From contig CM041465.1 of NCBI GenBank assembly GCA_023213395.1, positions 42,353,741 through 42,417,740 of the forward strand: 64,000 nucleotides of DNA, in the 5' to 3' direction. This stretch comes from Cycas panzhihuaensis (taxonomy: Eukaryota; Cycadophyta). Below, piece after piece: positions 26,562-39,369 of this stretch; the first letter of the stretch is position 1; every line of letters begins with the position of its first letter. The position numbers and the translations under genes are program-made. A model generated the notes under the pieces. The model made no database searches. It was not told where the DNA came from and saw nothing but the letters and a program-made list of their open reading frames with translations.

Positions 26562-27686
26562 GAGCTTCCATGTGGCTATAACATGTGAATAATAATGTCA
26601 ATGATATGGTTGGAAAAGTCCCTAGTTTTTATGATTATTTGTTAGGTTTTCTTGTAAGATGTGCCCTCACTTCAATGTTGGGTAATCATATAGGCAGGAG
26701 CCCCTTTGCATTTGGCAAAATGGGCATTACAATAGTTTATCTCCATGTGAGCTTGGCTATGTAAGATCTTAAATAATATTCTTATGTTATCATATGTAAA
26801 ATTTGTTTACATACAATGTACATCTTCATGTTGTAATCGAATAGAAATATGTGTAATTTGTATATATTCAACAGAAAGTAAAATAATCCATCAACATTCA
26901 TGCCCTTATTATTATGCCACCATCAAGGGTTTGACATTTCGTCATAACACATAAGTAGTCATGCCCTCATATAAGCCATCAATAAAATATAATCATACCT
27001 ATAAAAATAGAATCATGCCCATATAAGATTAAGCCACTGTCAAAATCTTTTCCATGCTCCATAAATAATTAAATTTGTTCATGTATATGTAAATCTTGCA
27101 TATATTCCATATTTCAAGCTCATCATATTAAGTCGCTTAAATATGAATTCACATACCTTTTTGGTACTGTCACAAACTATTTGTAACATGTCAACATGCT
27201 ATTGTACAAGCATGTTACCTACTTACTGATGGAGTGTTCTCATTATGGTAGTGAATCTTATTGTGAGACGCTCGCAAATGCTTCCAAAACGGTCCATGAG
27301 TGATAGCGAATCCATCAGTGGACACTCACAAAAGCCTTCACTCATGGATTAAATATAATATCATGTGGACTATTATAAATACCTATATGTTCTATAAAAT
27401 ATGACACCAACATGCATAAAATATATGTCCACATAATACCAAATCAACATACCATCAATATCAATTGTATCTCTTGTATGCAGCTTTGATTGGCTTTATT
27501 TACCCTATAATCTGTCGTGCATATCACTGACATCTGTATATATCTGACTCATAAAAAAATTCTTCATAAATGACTCCTATCATAGGCTCAATGGGCTTGA
27601 ATCTAGATTAGCAAGATCTTCGCCTCACCATAGTAGCTTTGATACAATATTGCTCTGATACTATGTTAAAAATAAGTACCAAAATT

Positions 27687-27698
27687 GCTCTAATACCA
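27687..27698 (-). other. Primer-binding site of the 454 bp LTR element
   Basis: The minus strand reads TGGTATTAGAGC immediately after the LTR end, one mismatch from the plant Met-type site. Similar LTR-end plus site units follow at 27664 (TAGTATCAGAGC) and precede it inside the LTR at 27734, so three near-copies occur at about 35-base spacing. Confidence 0.82.
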
Positions 27699-28152
27699 TG
27701 TTAAAAATAGGTAGCAGAATTACTTTGATACCATGTTAAAATCATGGATGCAACAATAATGAACTCATAAGTATATACATTTAGTACAATAATTAACATG
27801 AATGTAAAGTAAAGTAAGCATCATCATGCATAATCATTACCTCAAGACACCAAGATTTCTATGTGGAAAACCTATTATGGGAAAAACCATAGGAGAAGGT
27901 GGAGTTATGACTCCACTTACGATTATAAGGTTTACATCTTTCTCCTCTCTCTTGCCTCTCCTTTTTCAAGTGGTAAGTGTACATATATATAGTGAAAATT
28001 ACCACATGAGTAGCTTATCAAATACAATGAGCCATTACATTATCCAATAAATATATAGCATAGATATGTGTGCATCTCACATATCTTAAAGTAAGTGAAT
28101 GGTGGGAAGTGCATTTGTATAACGAGCCCATATTAAACATTATGTTTTAACA
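27699..28152 (-). repeat. LTR, 5' copy of the 454 bp family
   Basis: 454 bp, same length as its partner. It is the transcription-start LTR given the minus-strand orientation. Confidence 0.88.
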
Positions 28153-30194
28153 TGTTTTGACCTATCATAATATTATCTTTGAAGATACTTGGGGCCATTT
28201 CCATAAGCATTAAAAATAGTTTTTTGAAGAGTTATTTTATGCAAGTTTATTAAGTATTTAAGAATTAATTTACTATTATGTTTTTTATGTATTTAGAATT
28301 AATTTATTACTAATTTTTTAGGTTATTTAAGACTGCAAGTAAAAGAAGTTGATGGAAGAAATAAAAAGATTTGATGATTGATTTTTAGTGCATGTGGGAT
28401 CTCGATTTTAAGAATGCAGGTTCTATTGTTAAAAGTCACAAATATTTTTTTGAAGTTAAATAATTAAGCTTACATTAACTAGTGTACGATAGTCTTCTTA
28501 CATGCTTATGAGAAGATTGTAAAGGAGTTATGTACAATAGTTAATATAGGCATTTTAACATCTCCCTATTGATGAGAAATATATATATTGGTTTATAGCT
28601 ACTATAAAAAGGTCATAAGCTTGCATATTTATGAAGATGGAGTGAATGTGTAGTTGAGAGTTACTAGCAAGAAAAATAACAAGAGTTTTTGACCTAGGAC
28701 ACTTAAATGGTTGACCTATTTATCTATTAAATTATTATTCATACTATATAGGGGAAATGAAAGAGTTAGCCTTCTTAATATGATATTTGGCCTATAAGAG
28801 ACTATATGTATTGATATTTATAATAATAATAATCTTATTCTTGTAAAAATCCCTAAGCAGTTTGAGTTAAAGAGTATGGTATTGATATATGTTGGTAGCA
28901 TGCATATTTTTTGATAATGAATGTGGTGCAGCTGAGAGGAAGTGATAAAAAAATGAAATGAAAAATAATAAAAAATAAAAAATATATACCCTATGTGTAG
29001 AGGGCTTCAAAGTGCATGAAAGTGTGGCACATAAGGTTTGAGACATAGTAACCTTAGAAAGGACTTTTAGCAACCTTGGTAGAGACAGGCAAGCTACTTT
29101 TACATCATAATTATTACCATAGGAGTAAAGCAAAGATATCTCAGAGAAGTCAATGAGGTAGGCCATGCCTAGGTAAGACAGTAAGATTGGAGAGAATAAT
29201 ATAGAGGCAAACACAACAAGATTATTAGTTGGCACAGAAGAGTAAAAAAACCCAAATAGAGCTAAAGCAAAAGTAGGTGAATATGATGATATAGAGGCAA
29301 AAAGATGCCCAACAAGGGCCTAACATAGTGAGACAAAAAATATATAAAAGTAGAGAGCCACAACCATGAAGAAGCATGTATTAATAGTAGTAAAAAATTC
29401 AAAATATACCTAGAAATCTACACATGGAAATGTAGCTATGGTGCATATAGCACAAGTAACCCGAGGAAGGGTAAATCACTTGGAAATAATATGGCGGCAA
29501 CATTAGCATAAATAGTAGAACACTTACACAATCAAAAGCATGGAAGATGCCCATAGGTCATGGGAAGGGCGACTCCTTATGGGAGTGAAGAGATGTCGTG
29601 GAGTAGAGAATGGGTCACAAATGGAAACCCCAACATGCAAAAGGATTGATACACCATCAAAACCCCAAGGGATTCAACAATATGATTTTATTTAATCATT
29701 TGTATATATTTTTCAAAGTTTGATTCTAAATTTAATCAAATTTGATAACCTTTAAAATATGTAAAGCAATTATTAAATAAGCCCTTAGTCATATGACAAC
29801 CTAATATGACTAATAGCCCAATAAGTGAAAGGGACTTAACTCTGATTTTTCAACCCGCATTCATTTATTAAGAAGGTGTCCTCACTCTTTTAATTATAAC
29901 TTGAGCTTGAGGAGTTAGAATTCAGTTTTAAAAATTGTGTTGGGAAGTTAACTTAGCCTTTTTAAAATTGGCAGGTCACTTGAAGTATTTTGAAGTTATT
30001 CCATTATAAAAGATTTAGTCTAAAGAGAAAAAAAGGTTAAAACGAGTATTTTTTATGATATTTTTACAATATTTAAGCATATTTGTGTTTCTTTAAATGT
30101 TCTAAATTAATTGATGATTATTGTAATCATGAGATATAACCCTAAAGGGGGAGGAAAATGCAAAATGTTGTTTTATAGGCTCTATCTTTAGGCT
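28153..30194. other. AT-rich stretch without recognisable gene
   Basis: About 2 kb with one 122-codon minus-strand frame (28867-29235) that is Leu-, Phe- and Tyr-rich. It shows no family resemblance and probably arises by chance in AT-rich DNA. Confidence 0.35.
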
Positions 30195-30265
30195 TTTTGT
30201 TTTTTATAGTATAAATGAAGGGGTTTACAAGGCCCCAACCCTATTATAAAAGCTACGTTTTAGCT

Positions 30266-30486
30266 TATTGATCTACCATGATAAGCTTATGGCGCAACTA
30301 TCCCTTAATGTATGGAAAAACTAAATACCCCTCCTGTCACAATAAGGCTAGTGGTTAGCTCTAGTCCTCTAATAGAAAAAATGGACCTAGATTCTGCCAT
30401 GACAAGCCCATGGCCTAACTATCCCTTAACACTTGGTAACCCACTATCCCTTTTGCCACGATAAGGCCAGTGGCTAACTCTGGTCC
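30266..30486 (-). repeat. Tandem duplication in LINE-1 3' UTR
   Basis: Two units (about 30266-30365 and 30388-30486) share CCATGA(T/C)AAGC..ATGGC, AACTATCCCTTAA and GTGG(T/C)TA(G/A)CTCT. LINE-2 has the corresponding single unit near 51985-52070. Confidence 0.65.
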
Positions 30487-30584
30487 TCCTTACGAGTTAT
30501 GGACTTCAAGTCCTCCTTTACTTGACTCAAAACCTCCTTAAGGAAAGCCTCTTTCCATACACAGTTTCTTTGGTATTATACACC

Positions 30585-30860
30585 CTAGTTTGCCAATCTG
30601 TGAGTAGCACCATTCCCTTCTCTATACATGTGAGAAATCTTCACCTCCTTCATGCTCTTAAGCGCTCCTTGAATATCTTTAATCATGGATAATGATTTCC
30701 AATCATGAACAACCTCCTCTTTAATCATGTTTATTACATTAAGGAAGTCCCTTTCAATAATGATCTTGTTATGACCTTCTTCAAGGGCTATCTCTACTAC
30801 TTGCCTCATAGCTGTCAACTCTACCCTATGATTAATTTGGCATCTATAGGACTCAATAAA
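30585..30860 (-). pseudogene. LINE-1 RNase H-like domain
   Basis: Minus-strand frame containing ELTAMRQVVEIALEEG (with the usual catalytic Glu position) and IIIERDFLNVINMIKEE, where the conserved Asp is present as RD. It matches the C-terminal plant-type RNase H of L1 elements, which removes RNA from RNA-DNA hybrids. The N-terminal part is degraded. Confidence 0.75.
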
Positions 30861-31032
30861 GGCCCAAAGGTTTCCTATTTTTGAATCTCTATAAATACTC
30901 CCAGCCCCCTACCTCCCTTAAGTTCCATTTGGCAGCCTCGTTAAAGTTAATTTTCACCCAGTTCTTCAGGGAAGGGACCCAATGACATATCCTCTTCCTC
31001 TTCCTAGTTCTTAGATTTTCCCTCCCAATTCC

Positions 31033-31662
31033 CTAATTTTGTAGACCTTCCTCATCTAACTCCATGACGAATTTCTCTTCTTTCCCATGCACACTAACAA
31101 GCTCCATTATGGCACTATAAATTGATCCTACAAGACCAATTTCGTCCCTCTTCTTGTCCTTGAAGACCCTCATATTCTTTTCCTTCCATAAGTTCCACAT
31201 CATCTCTGGCAGAGATATTTTCCATATGTATGCTAAGTTCTTACCCCTAAAAGGGCTAGTCCAGGCTAAGAATTGCTCCTTAATAGATCTCATTAATACC
31301 CAATCCACCCCGAACTTGGCTCATATGATCTTCCAGGCATTTATAGAGCAAGAACGGTGAAGGAGAATATGGTCCACCGACTCTTCATCCTCATAGCATA
31401 AAATGCATCTATTAACCATTATGAAACCTCTTCTTTGTATATTGTCCATAGTCAACATCTTGTTCTTCAAACATAACCACCAAAATACTGCCACTTTGGG
31501 GATCAAACCTAACTTCCACACTTTGTTCAACATGGGAGAATCGATAGCCCCTTCCTCAAGACATAAGAAATGGTACCTATGTTTCACTGTATACTCCCCA
31601 TAAGGGGAGAGGGGCCATACCATTTTATCTACCTCGTCAAATTTGAGGATGTAACATTGCAA
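31033..31662 (-). pseudogene. LINE-1 RT-associated zinc-finger region
   Basis: Two overlapping minus-strand frames. One holds VWKLGLIPKVAVFWWLCLKN and GFIMVNRCILCYEDEESVDH, the conserved Cys/His region found downstream of RT in plant LINEs. The other continues with KISLPEMMWNLWKEKNMRVF. The Trp pair in VFWW is intact here but mutated to a stop in LINE-2 and LINE-3. Confidence 0.82.
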
Positions 31663-32475
31663 AAGGATATATTTCAGATCCTTAATTGCCTTTCTAAGGG
31701 TCGTATTCCTCTTAATGTCCTCAAAAGATTTTCATCTCCTCATCCACCCCTGGCCTTCCCAATAATCTTTAACTTTATGACCATAAGTTTTTATATATTC
31801 TTCCCTCAGGGGACCCACATAATTCTTTTTAGGTAATTGAGCTTGACCGCACCAAATATCATCCCAAAAGTTTATGGACTCTCCATCACCTAACTTCCAC
31901 TACATGCCTATAATGAACATCTATCTAGAATGATAAAGGCTTCTCCAAATAGGAGATCCTAACTGAGTCCCAAGATACTCTACTATAATTTTATTACCAT
32001 GCAAGTATTTCTGAGAATTAATCTTCTCACAGAGTGTTCCTTTTCCCATAGCCAACTACCATCCCACCTTTACTACCAAGGCCCTATTAAAGGTTGTCAT
32101 TCTTCTCAGGTTCAAGCCTCCCACATGTTTAGGCTGTCAAACTTTCTTCCACACAACTAAGTGAATCATATCCTTCTCTTCAGTCCTTGACCAAAGAAAC
32201 ATTTTCTAGATCATTTCTAATATTGTTATTACTTTGGTCAGAATCTTGAAGACTGACATTAAGTATATAGGGATACTTTGAAGCATAGATGATAACATCT
32301 AAACTTCACCCACCTGGCTTAAAAGAGATCCTTTACAACTCACCATATTTCTCTGAATATAGTCAATAATAGGATTCCATAGCTCCTTTGTCATTTTTCC
32401 TATAAACAGGGGCATTCCTAGATACCCTGACAGAAGCTTCCTAATTGACATCTCTAAGATCTTGCTAATCCTCCT

Positions 32476-33486
32476 TTACACCCTCTCCTTTGTGTTTACA
32501 AAATTCACTCCACTTTTGTTTTGGTTAACCATCTGGTTGGTAGCTCTCTCATTACGTTCGAGACCACCTTTTATCACCTGGGCCTTAGCAGTTAGGGATG
32601 TCTTACTTAGAAGAATATTATCATCAATAAATTGATGATGGGCTACGCTATCAATCCCAGATGTAGGTACTATTCTTTTGAGCATCCCTAGTCTTCTGGC
32701 CTCCTCTGTCACCCTCCCCAAAAGCTCAGCTAGGATAATAAATAAATAAGGGGATAGAGGGTCTCCCTAACAGAGGTCCCTATGCCCAAAGAAGAAATCA
32801 ATCAAAGATTCATTTATCAAAAGCAATTATTGGTGGTTGGAAATACAGTAACTCATCCATCTCCTCCATCTCTCTCCATACTCAAATACCCTTAGGCAGT
32901 CCAAGAGACATTCCTAGGAAACTCTATCATAAGCTTTGGATAGATCTATTTTGACTATCATCCCTACTTCCTTCCTCTAGTAGGTTGAGTACATGGTCTC
33001 ATATATGATAATAATCCCATCCAGTATTTGTCTCCTTTTCACAAACTCATCTTGATTAGGAAATATAATATCCAATAGTATCCTATTCACTCTATTTACT
33101 AAAACCTTAGCCAAGATTTTGTAGACCATATTATAGAGGCTGGTTGGGAAGTACTCCTCTATTCTCTTGGCTCCTTCCTTTTTAGGGATCAAGACTAAGA
33201 AGGTAGCCTACCATTCCCCTAATATTACCCCATTGTTATGGAATTCCCCCGTTACTGCCATGAGGTCCTCCTCTATTATATCCTAATATTCTTAGAAAAA
33301 AACTAGGAGGAAGCCCTTTAGACCTCGTTCTTTTTTCTTCTTCATGTTGAACACAACACCTTTCACTTCTTCTATAGAGAATAAGACCAAAAGGTCCTTG
33401 TTTTGGTCTTCTATCACCAATTTATGAATTCTTTCCATGAATTCCTTCCTAGCCTCTAGGTCAAGACAGTGTGGCTCCTCTAACAA
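32476..33486 (-). pseudogene. LINE-1 reverse transcriptase, decayed
   Basis: Fragments in order on the minus strand: FSIEEVKGVVFNMKKKK (33370s), YKILAKVLVNRVNRILLD with FVKRRQILDG (33010-33150), then HHQFIDDNILLSK (about 32610-32650). The last carries the catalytic Asp pair. The residue before the pair is Ile where Ala is common. Stops separate the fragments. Confidence 0.82.
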
Positions 33487-33990
33487 CTCCTAGAAGTATT
33501 TCATTGCAGTCTCCTTGAGATTTCCTTCTCTTCACTAGTTTCTACCCCTGCCTTATTATATAGCTTGTTCATCCAGTTAAAGGCTCAATGCCTTAGAGTC
33601 GTTAGGTGGAAAAACTTTATGTTCTTGTCTCCTTCTGCCAGCCAAAGGCTCTCGACTTCTGCTTCCAAAATATTTCTTCCTTAGTTAGAATCTCCTCTAA
33701 CCTCCTAGCTATATCTCTACTTTTTAAGTCTAAATTCTTGGATCTTCCTTCTTTTTCTATATTCTCCTCAATTCCTTTCAGCTCCTCCATAAGTCGTTCC
33801 TTGGTTACAAAGATATTTCCATGCATTCCTTTATTCTAGTACTTTAAATTCCTCTTAACCTAGCTCAACTTCTTAGATACTCTAAACATCATACAACCAT
33901 TAATAAGAATTCTCTACCATTCAACTATCAAATTCCTTAGGTTGGGATGTTTAACCCACATCAGTTCAAATTAAAATGGGGCACCAATGT

Positions 33991-35051
33991 TGATCTAGGA
34001 GTATCTACCATATGTTTACAGGATGCAGAAAAATGCTAGGCATTGGCATAACTAAAAGAGATATGGCAAAATGGTATCAAAATTATATGAAATTTTGTGT
34101 AAGGGAAGAAAACACATCCCACTACATGTGTACAAAAGGTGGGGTTTAGAAAATATCATTTGATTAGAGTTCAAGCCTTGTTTTGCATAAAATTAATCCC
34201 ATAGTTAGCAGAAAAATAGCAAATACATATTATCATTAAATGAATAATAATGTGGACAAATGATATCAAAATGGGCTAAAATTTTGAAGAAGCAGAGGAG
34301 ACATGTGTCCCTATATGTGTACCAAATTTTAGCCAAATTAGAGTCCGTTAAGGTCAGTTACAAGCTGCAATTTTTAAGAATTGCATGAAGGCCACTTGGA
34401 CAGTAGAAAAACAACAAATACATATTATTATTAAATGAATAAAAATGCAGTCAAATGACATCCAAATGAGCTAAAATTTTGTGAAAGAGGAGGGGACATG
34501 TGTTCCTATATGTGTGCCAAATTTGAGCCAAATTGGAGTCCGTTAAGGTCAGTTACAAGCTACAACTTTTAAGAATTACATGAAGGCCACTTGGACAACA
34601 TGCATTCTGGTGGTTAGTGGTTATACTTGCATGATTGCCACTTGTTAAACATGCAATTTTGGTTTCTTTCTATAAATTGAGCCCTATTATGGGTTGGAGA
34701 GGTAGTTATTAGAGGTGAAAGGCACTAGACTTGGGAAGCATCCTTAGAGAAGCATTTTGGAGGGTTGGAGTCCCCCTTATGGTATAATTGTATCATTTAT
34801 TCCTTGTAATTTTACCATTCTTTTGTTAGTTGATTTCTCCACCATTAAATGGAGATTTTCATAGTTTAATAAAAGTAATACTCCTCGTACTTTTTGGAGC
34901 AATGTCAAGAATAAATTATTTGGTATAGAATTTTCTTTTGTGGGCTCATTATTGTTTTGATATTATTGAGATTTCTACACTAACTCCTAGGATCTCAAGG
35001 AGAAAAGGTTGATAATTGACTTCTTCACCAATTAAGCTCTATTTGGGATCA
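33991..35051 (+). repeat. Gypsy 5' LTR (1061 bp)
   Basis: Closely similar to 39676-40734. It contains tandem units of about 195 bp: 34221-34415 and 34416-34610, with a more diverged unit to the left at about 34026-34220. Each unit has AAATACATATTAT and, in the two clear copies, GAGTCCGTTAAGGTCAGTTA. Confidence 0.94.
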
Positions 35052-35056
35052 TATTT

Positions 35057-35068
35057 TGGTATCAGAGC
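35057..35068 (+). other. Gypsy primer-binding site
   Basis: TGGTATCAGAGC, a perfect match to the plant initiator-Met-type site, five bases after the LTR. Confidence 0.93.
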
Positions 35069-35183
35069 ATATGATCTTTGTTGTAGGGACTTGAATGGTA
35101 TAAACAAGGAAAGGATACAAAGAGAAAGGTGAAGCTTTTGTTGTGTTGCAATCACCAAGAAGACAAAGAAAGAATCCAAGCAC

Positions 35184-36110
35184 CATGGCTGAAAAAGAAG
35201 ATGGAGAAATTAGATTTAAAAAGCTTGAGAAGAACGTAGAAGTCTTGATACAAATGATGACCCAACTTCTACCTCTAGTCAAGGGAAAAGGCAAAGAGAA
35301 GGAAGTTGAAGGAGGATCCACATATGACCGCAACCATAAAGAGGAAGAGGAGGAGACCTTAAAGCACTCATTTGAAGAAAGTAAGGGTACTTCATCTCAC
35401 CAACCCTTCAAGGTGGAGGCAAAGTTGGATATTCTAACTTATGATGGAGAGGTAAATGTTGAAAAGTATGGACCATTGGTTGGATCAACTTGAAATCTAC
35501 TTCACAATTTATGCTTATAGTAATGCTTAAAAGCTTTCATTTGCTAGGCTCAAGTTGTGTAAATATGCATTGACATGGTGGAATGTATATTTGAAGACTC
35601 ATGATGTATCTTCTTTTTCATGGATGGATTTTAATAAAATAATAAAGAAGCAATACTATCCCATAGGTCATGAGGAAGACCAATGGGTCACTTGGCAATA
35701 TTTATGCCAAGAGAGAGGTGTATGTGTCCAAGACTATACTTCTTTATTTTTTAGGCATGGCATGTTACTTGGTATTAATATGGATGAACATATCACTCTT
35801 ATGAAATTCATTGGAGGATTACATGAATACATAAGGAAGGAACTAAGGCTTGTTAAGGTTCAATCCATTGGAAAAGCAAGTAGAATGCCTATGGCAATAG
35901 AAAGTAAAAGCAAGAAATCTACATTCATGTCTAAAGATTCTACTTTTACTTCTAATAAGTATGAAAAGAATCCTAAATTGCACTCATCTAAAAGGCAAGA
36001 AGAAAAGAACTAATTTTGTTAAAAGTTCTAATTATTGTGAGCATTGTGATATTAGTGGTCATATTGCAGTAAAGTGTTGGAAGTTGCATCCAGAGCTAAA
36101 GCTAAAGCAT
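35184..36110 (+). pseudogene. gag: Gypsy gag with zinc knuckle
   Basis: Starts MAEKEDGEIRFKKLEKN. It continues after stops near 35493 and a frame change into the Gag core (LCKYALTWWNVYLKTHDVS, then FIGGLHEYIRKELRLV). A single CCHC knuckle, CEHCDISGHIAVKC, lies at about 36041-36080. Three different frames are used, so no intact Gag is encoded. Confidence 0.85.
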
Positions 36111-36199
36111 ATCAAGGATATGGAATTAAGAAAGAAGAAGAAAGGGACAACACTACTTTCTCAAGTGGAGATTCAAAGTGAAGGAGAAGAAGAGAAGGT

Positions 36200-38130
36200 T
36201 ACTCTACTTACAAATTATGAAGATGATGCTACAAGGGAGGAACTATTTCACTTGAAGCTTCAAGTAGGAAATGATATTATTGGTGCCATTATAGATCCGG
36301 GGAGCCAAAAGAATTTGATCTCAGAAAGTTTGGTAAAGAGCATTAGGTTGGTAATTACTCCTCACCCTCACCTATATCCTCTTAGTTGGATCCATAAAGA
36401 TGTGGAAATGCAAATATCAAAGTAATGTACACTTAAATTTTCCATCACTAATGATTTTGTTGATGAAGTAATATGTGATGTGGTGTCGTTAGATGTATGC
36501 CATGTTGTGCTTGGGAGTCCCTACTTGTGGGATCAAGATACACTCTTCTATCGATGGGAGAGAAAGTATCGGTTGATAAAGGATAACAAGGGCTTCATCA
36601 TAAAGGCCACAAAGAAGCACTTAGATAAGATAGCATTAATTTCAGCCACTCAAGCAAAAAGGATGATCAATGCATGTGGTAAATTCATCATCTTAATGGT
36701 AAGGAGAAAAGAAGAGCCAAGAGATGAAGAAGGTCCTTCTACTCACACTCTTCTTATATCACCTAAACAAATGCAACAAATTGAGGAGTTAAAGACAAGG
36801 TATGATATTTTATTTCAACATGTTGATGGGCTACCACCAAAGAGAAAGATAGAGTATGAAATCACTCTTGTAGGAGATGCACCATTGCCTAATGTTGCTT
36901 TGTATAGGCACTCCATTGTAGAGAATAATAGATAAAGAGGCAAGTTGAGGAGTTGCTTAATCAATGGGTCATAAGACCTTCATGTTCACCTTGTGGGTCA
37001 CCAATTGTTTTGGTGCCTAAGAAGGATGGAGGATGGAGAATGTGTATAGACTTTCGTGCTTTGAATAAAATTACAATTAAAAATCGCTACCCTTTGCCTC
37101 ACATAGATGATTTGCTTGATTAAATTCAGCATGCTTGTTATTTTACTAAGTTGGATTTGAAAAGCGGTTATCACCAAGTTAGGGTCAAGGAGGAGGACAC
37201 ATGGAAGACGACCTTCAAAACAAAGCAAGGACTCTTTGAATGGATGGTTATGCCTTTCATATTGTATAATGCTCCTGCAACATTCATGAGGCTAATGAAT
37301 GAAATGTTAAGGCCTTACTTAGATAATTTTGTTGTTGTCTATCTTGATGATATTTTGATTTTTAACAACATATGGGAGGAACATTTGCAACATATAGAAG
37401 AAGTTTTAAAGACTATGGCTAAGCATCATTTGAAGCTTAATGTGAAGAAGTGTGAATTTCGCAAGGAGAACTTGATCTTCTTAGGCTTTGTGGTTGGAGG
37501 AGGAAAGTTGAGCATCGATCCACTCAAGACTCAAGCCATTCTCAAATGGCCTAGGCTAACAAATATCACAGAGGTGAGAAGTTTTTTGGGAGCTTGTAAA
37601 TACTTGAGAAAGTTTATTCTTCATTTCTCACAGGTTGTAGCACCTCTACATGGATTGACAAAATCTAATAAAAAGTTTACTTGGGGTTCCAAGGAGGAAG
37701 AAACTTTTCTTCTTTTAAAGAAGAAAATCTGTGAAGCACCAGTTTTGGCAATGCCAAATTTGTAAAGGCCTTTTGAAGTAGAAGCTAATGTAAGTGGAAA
37801 TGCGATGGGAGATGTCCTTATTCAATATGGGAAGCCTATTGCTTACCATTCAGAAGTCTTCACCCCTCAAGTGAAAAACTACCCAACATATGATCGAGAA
37901 ATGTTCGCACTTCATCAAGCATGCAAGCATTGGAGGTCCTACTTACTTGGAAAAGAGGTTGTAGTTCATACCGATCATAAGCCTCTTCAATTTTTATAAA
38001 CCCAAAGTAAATTATAGCAAGCAAGACACATGAAGTGGATGAGTTATTTACAACAATTCAATATTGTAATTAAGTACAAAAAGGAATCTAATAACAAAAT
38101 TGCTGATATGTTATCTAGACCACCTTGTTC
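36200..38130 (+). pseudogene. pol: Gypsy protease, RT and RNase H
   Basis: Protease active site: GAIIDPGSQKNLIS (about 36280-36322). [22 protein letters not shown] (about 37010-37070), LDLKSGYHQVRV, and the catalytic VVYLDDILIF at 37334-37363, followed by the connection LGFVVGGGKLSIDP. RNase H: AYHSEVFTPQVKNYPTYDRE and VVVHTDHKPLQFL (about 37837-37998). Stops occur at 37123, 37763 and 37998. Each lies where a Gln codon would fit, consistent with CAA or CAG to TAA or TAG. Confidence 0.92.
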
Positions 38131-38169
38131 CATTTCTTCTTCTACTTTTGTTTGTAGTTCTCTTATGAG

Positions 38170-39360
38170 TTTGTAGGTCGAGCCAATGCATCATGAAGAG
38201 TACAAAGACTTGTACCATGAAGATGAAGCTTTGAAGGAAGAATTAGAAAACCTAGCGAAAGGAAGACCTTCCCAGCTTGCTTGGAAGGAGGGTCTACTTT
38301 TCAAAGGGGAGCAGCTCTATGTTCCATAAAAAAGAGACAAGATCAAGTGGCTTAGAGAAGCCCATACTTCTAAAGTAGCTGGTCACTTTGGTATAAAGAA
38401 GACTTTAGCAAACTTAAGAAGATATGTTGTATGGCAAAAAATGCAAAATGATGTAAAAAAAATATGTAAAAGCATGTGTAATGTGTAATACTTCTAAGCC
38501 TTCTTCTAGAAAATTAGGATTGTATACACCACTTCCTATTCCCACTAGACCTTAGGAAAGCATCTCCATTGATTTCTTAGGGGGACTTCCCATGACTAGG
38601 AAGGGACATGATTATCTTTTTGTTGTTGTAGATAGGTTCAATAAAATGATATGTCTAATACCTTGTAAGAAGACAATCATAGGAACAGGAGCAGTTGAGT
38701 TATTCTTTGAGCATGTATGGAAGAATTTTGGCTTGCCTTCTTCCATCATTTCAGATCGGGACACTCGATTCATTTCATCATTTTGGAAGTCACTATGGGA
38801 GATGATGGATACCAAATTGAAGAGTAGTACAAGTTTCTATCCTCAAACAGATGGACAAACCGAAGTAGTGAACAAAACTTTGGTACATTTATTGAGGGGA
38901 TACAATTCCAAGCATCCAAAGACTTGGGATGAATCATTGGCTTTTCTACAATTTGCATTTAATAAAGCAATGCATGCATCACACTCTAAAGCACCTTTTT
39001 AAGTTTGTTTGGGATACTTGCTCCATTTGACTTAGAGTTTTCCATGCAAGCTAAGGAAGGATCTGTCAAAGAGAAGGAAGAGCATGACAAGGCTTTAAGA
39101 TACATGGAGAAGATCCAGAGAGTCCACAAAGAAATATATGATCAACTTCTAAGGACTCAACAAAAGTACAAGGAAAGACATGACAAGCATAGGCAAGAGT
39201 GTACTTTTCAAGAAGGAGATTTAGTATGGTTATACTTGAGCAAGGAGAGGTTAAAAGGAAAAGGCAAGAAACTCAAACCTATAAGGTATGGACCATTCAA
39301 GATTTTGAGAAAAGTAGGTGGCAATGCTTTCCAACTTGATCTTCCACCTTATATGTAAAT
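38170..39360 (+). pseudogene. pol: Gypsy integrase
   Basis: The N-terminal zinc-binding region is degraded (AHTSKVAGHFGIKKTLANLR, about 38360-38418). The core runs from SIDFLGGLP through HDYLFVVVDRFNKMICLIPC, IISDRDTRFISSFWKSLWE and SFYPQTDGQTEVVNKTL, carrying the D, D and E catalytic residues. The C-terminal part has FQEGDLVWLYLSKERLKGKG and YGPFKILRKVGGNAFQLDLP. Stops lie near 38553, 39001 and 39356. Confidence 0.92.
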
Positions 39361-39369
39361 ATATTCAGT

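Larger units (their letters stand above)
23866..28152 (-). mobile_element. LTR retroelement with 454 bp LTRs and no coding region
   Basis: The LTRs at 23866-24319 and 27699-28152 are both 454 bp and, read on the minus strand, begin TGTTAAAAC and end TTTTTAACA. On the minus strand the right LTR is followed by a primer-binding site. The left LTR is preceded by a run of seven G. The 3379 bp between them has no open frame of note and no recognisable gag or pol. This matches large non-autonomous LTR derivatives or a heavily decayed copia. Flanks (TACCA left, TGTTT right) do not match, so no target duplication survives. LTR divergence by eye is around one base in ten, suggesting an old insertion. 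Confidence 0.85.
30195..33990 (-). mobile_element. LINE-1 (L1-type), 3' portion, split by gypsy at 33991
   Basis: Minus-strand non-LTR retrotransposon. A T-rich run at about 30195-30213 is the A-tail. Reading leftward: the linker after endonuclease, RT, zinc-finger region and RNase H. The copy is interrupted by the gypsy element and continues at 40735-41170 with endonuclease sequence. Many stops and frameshifts show it is dead. It is homologous to LINE-2 and LINE-3 throughout. Confidence 0.88.

Noticed and set aside
26100-27400. CRISPR-like or satellite array in the non-coding LTR element
   Set aside because: Only one 52 bp duplication is present; no regular spacing or repeated spacers.
28867-29235. 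122-codon hydrophobic minus-strand frame as a membrane protein gene
   Set aside because: Composition follows AT-richness; no family motif, no promoter or neighbour support.
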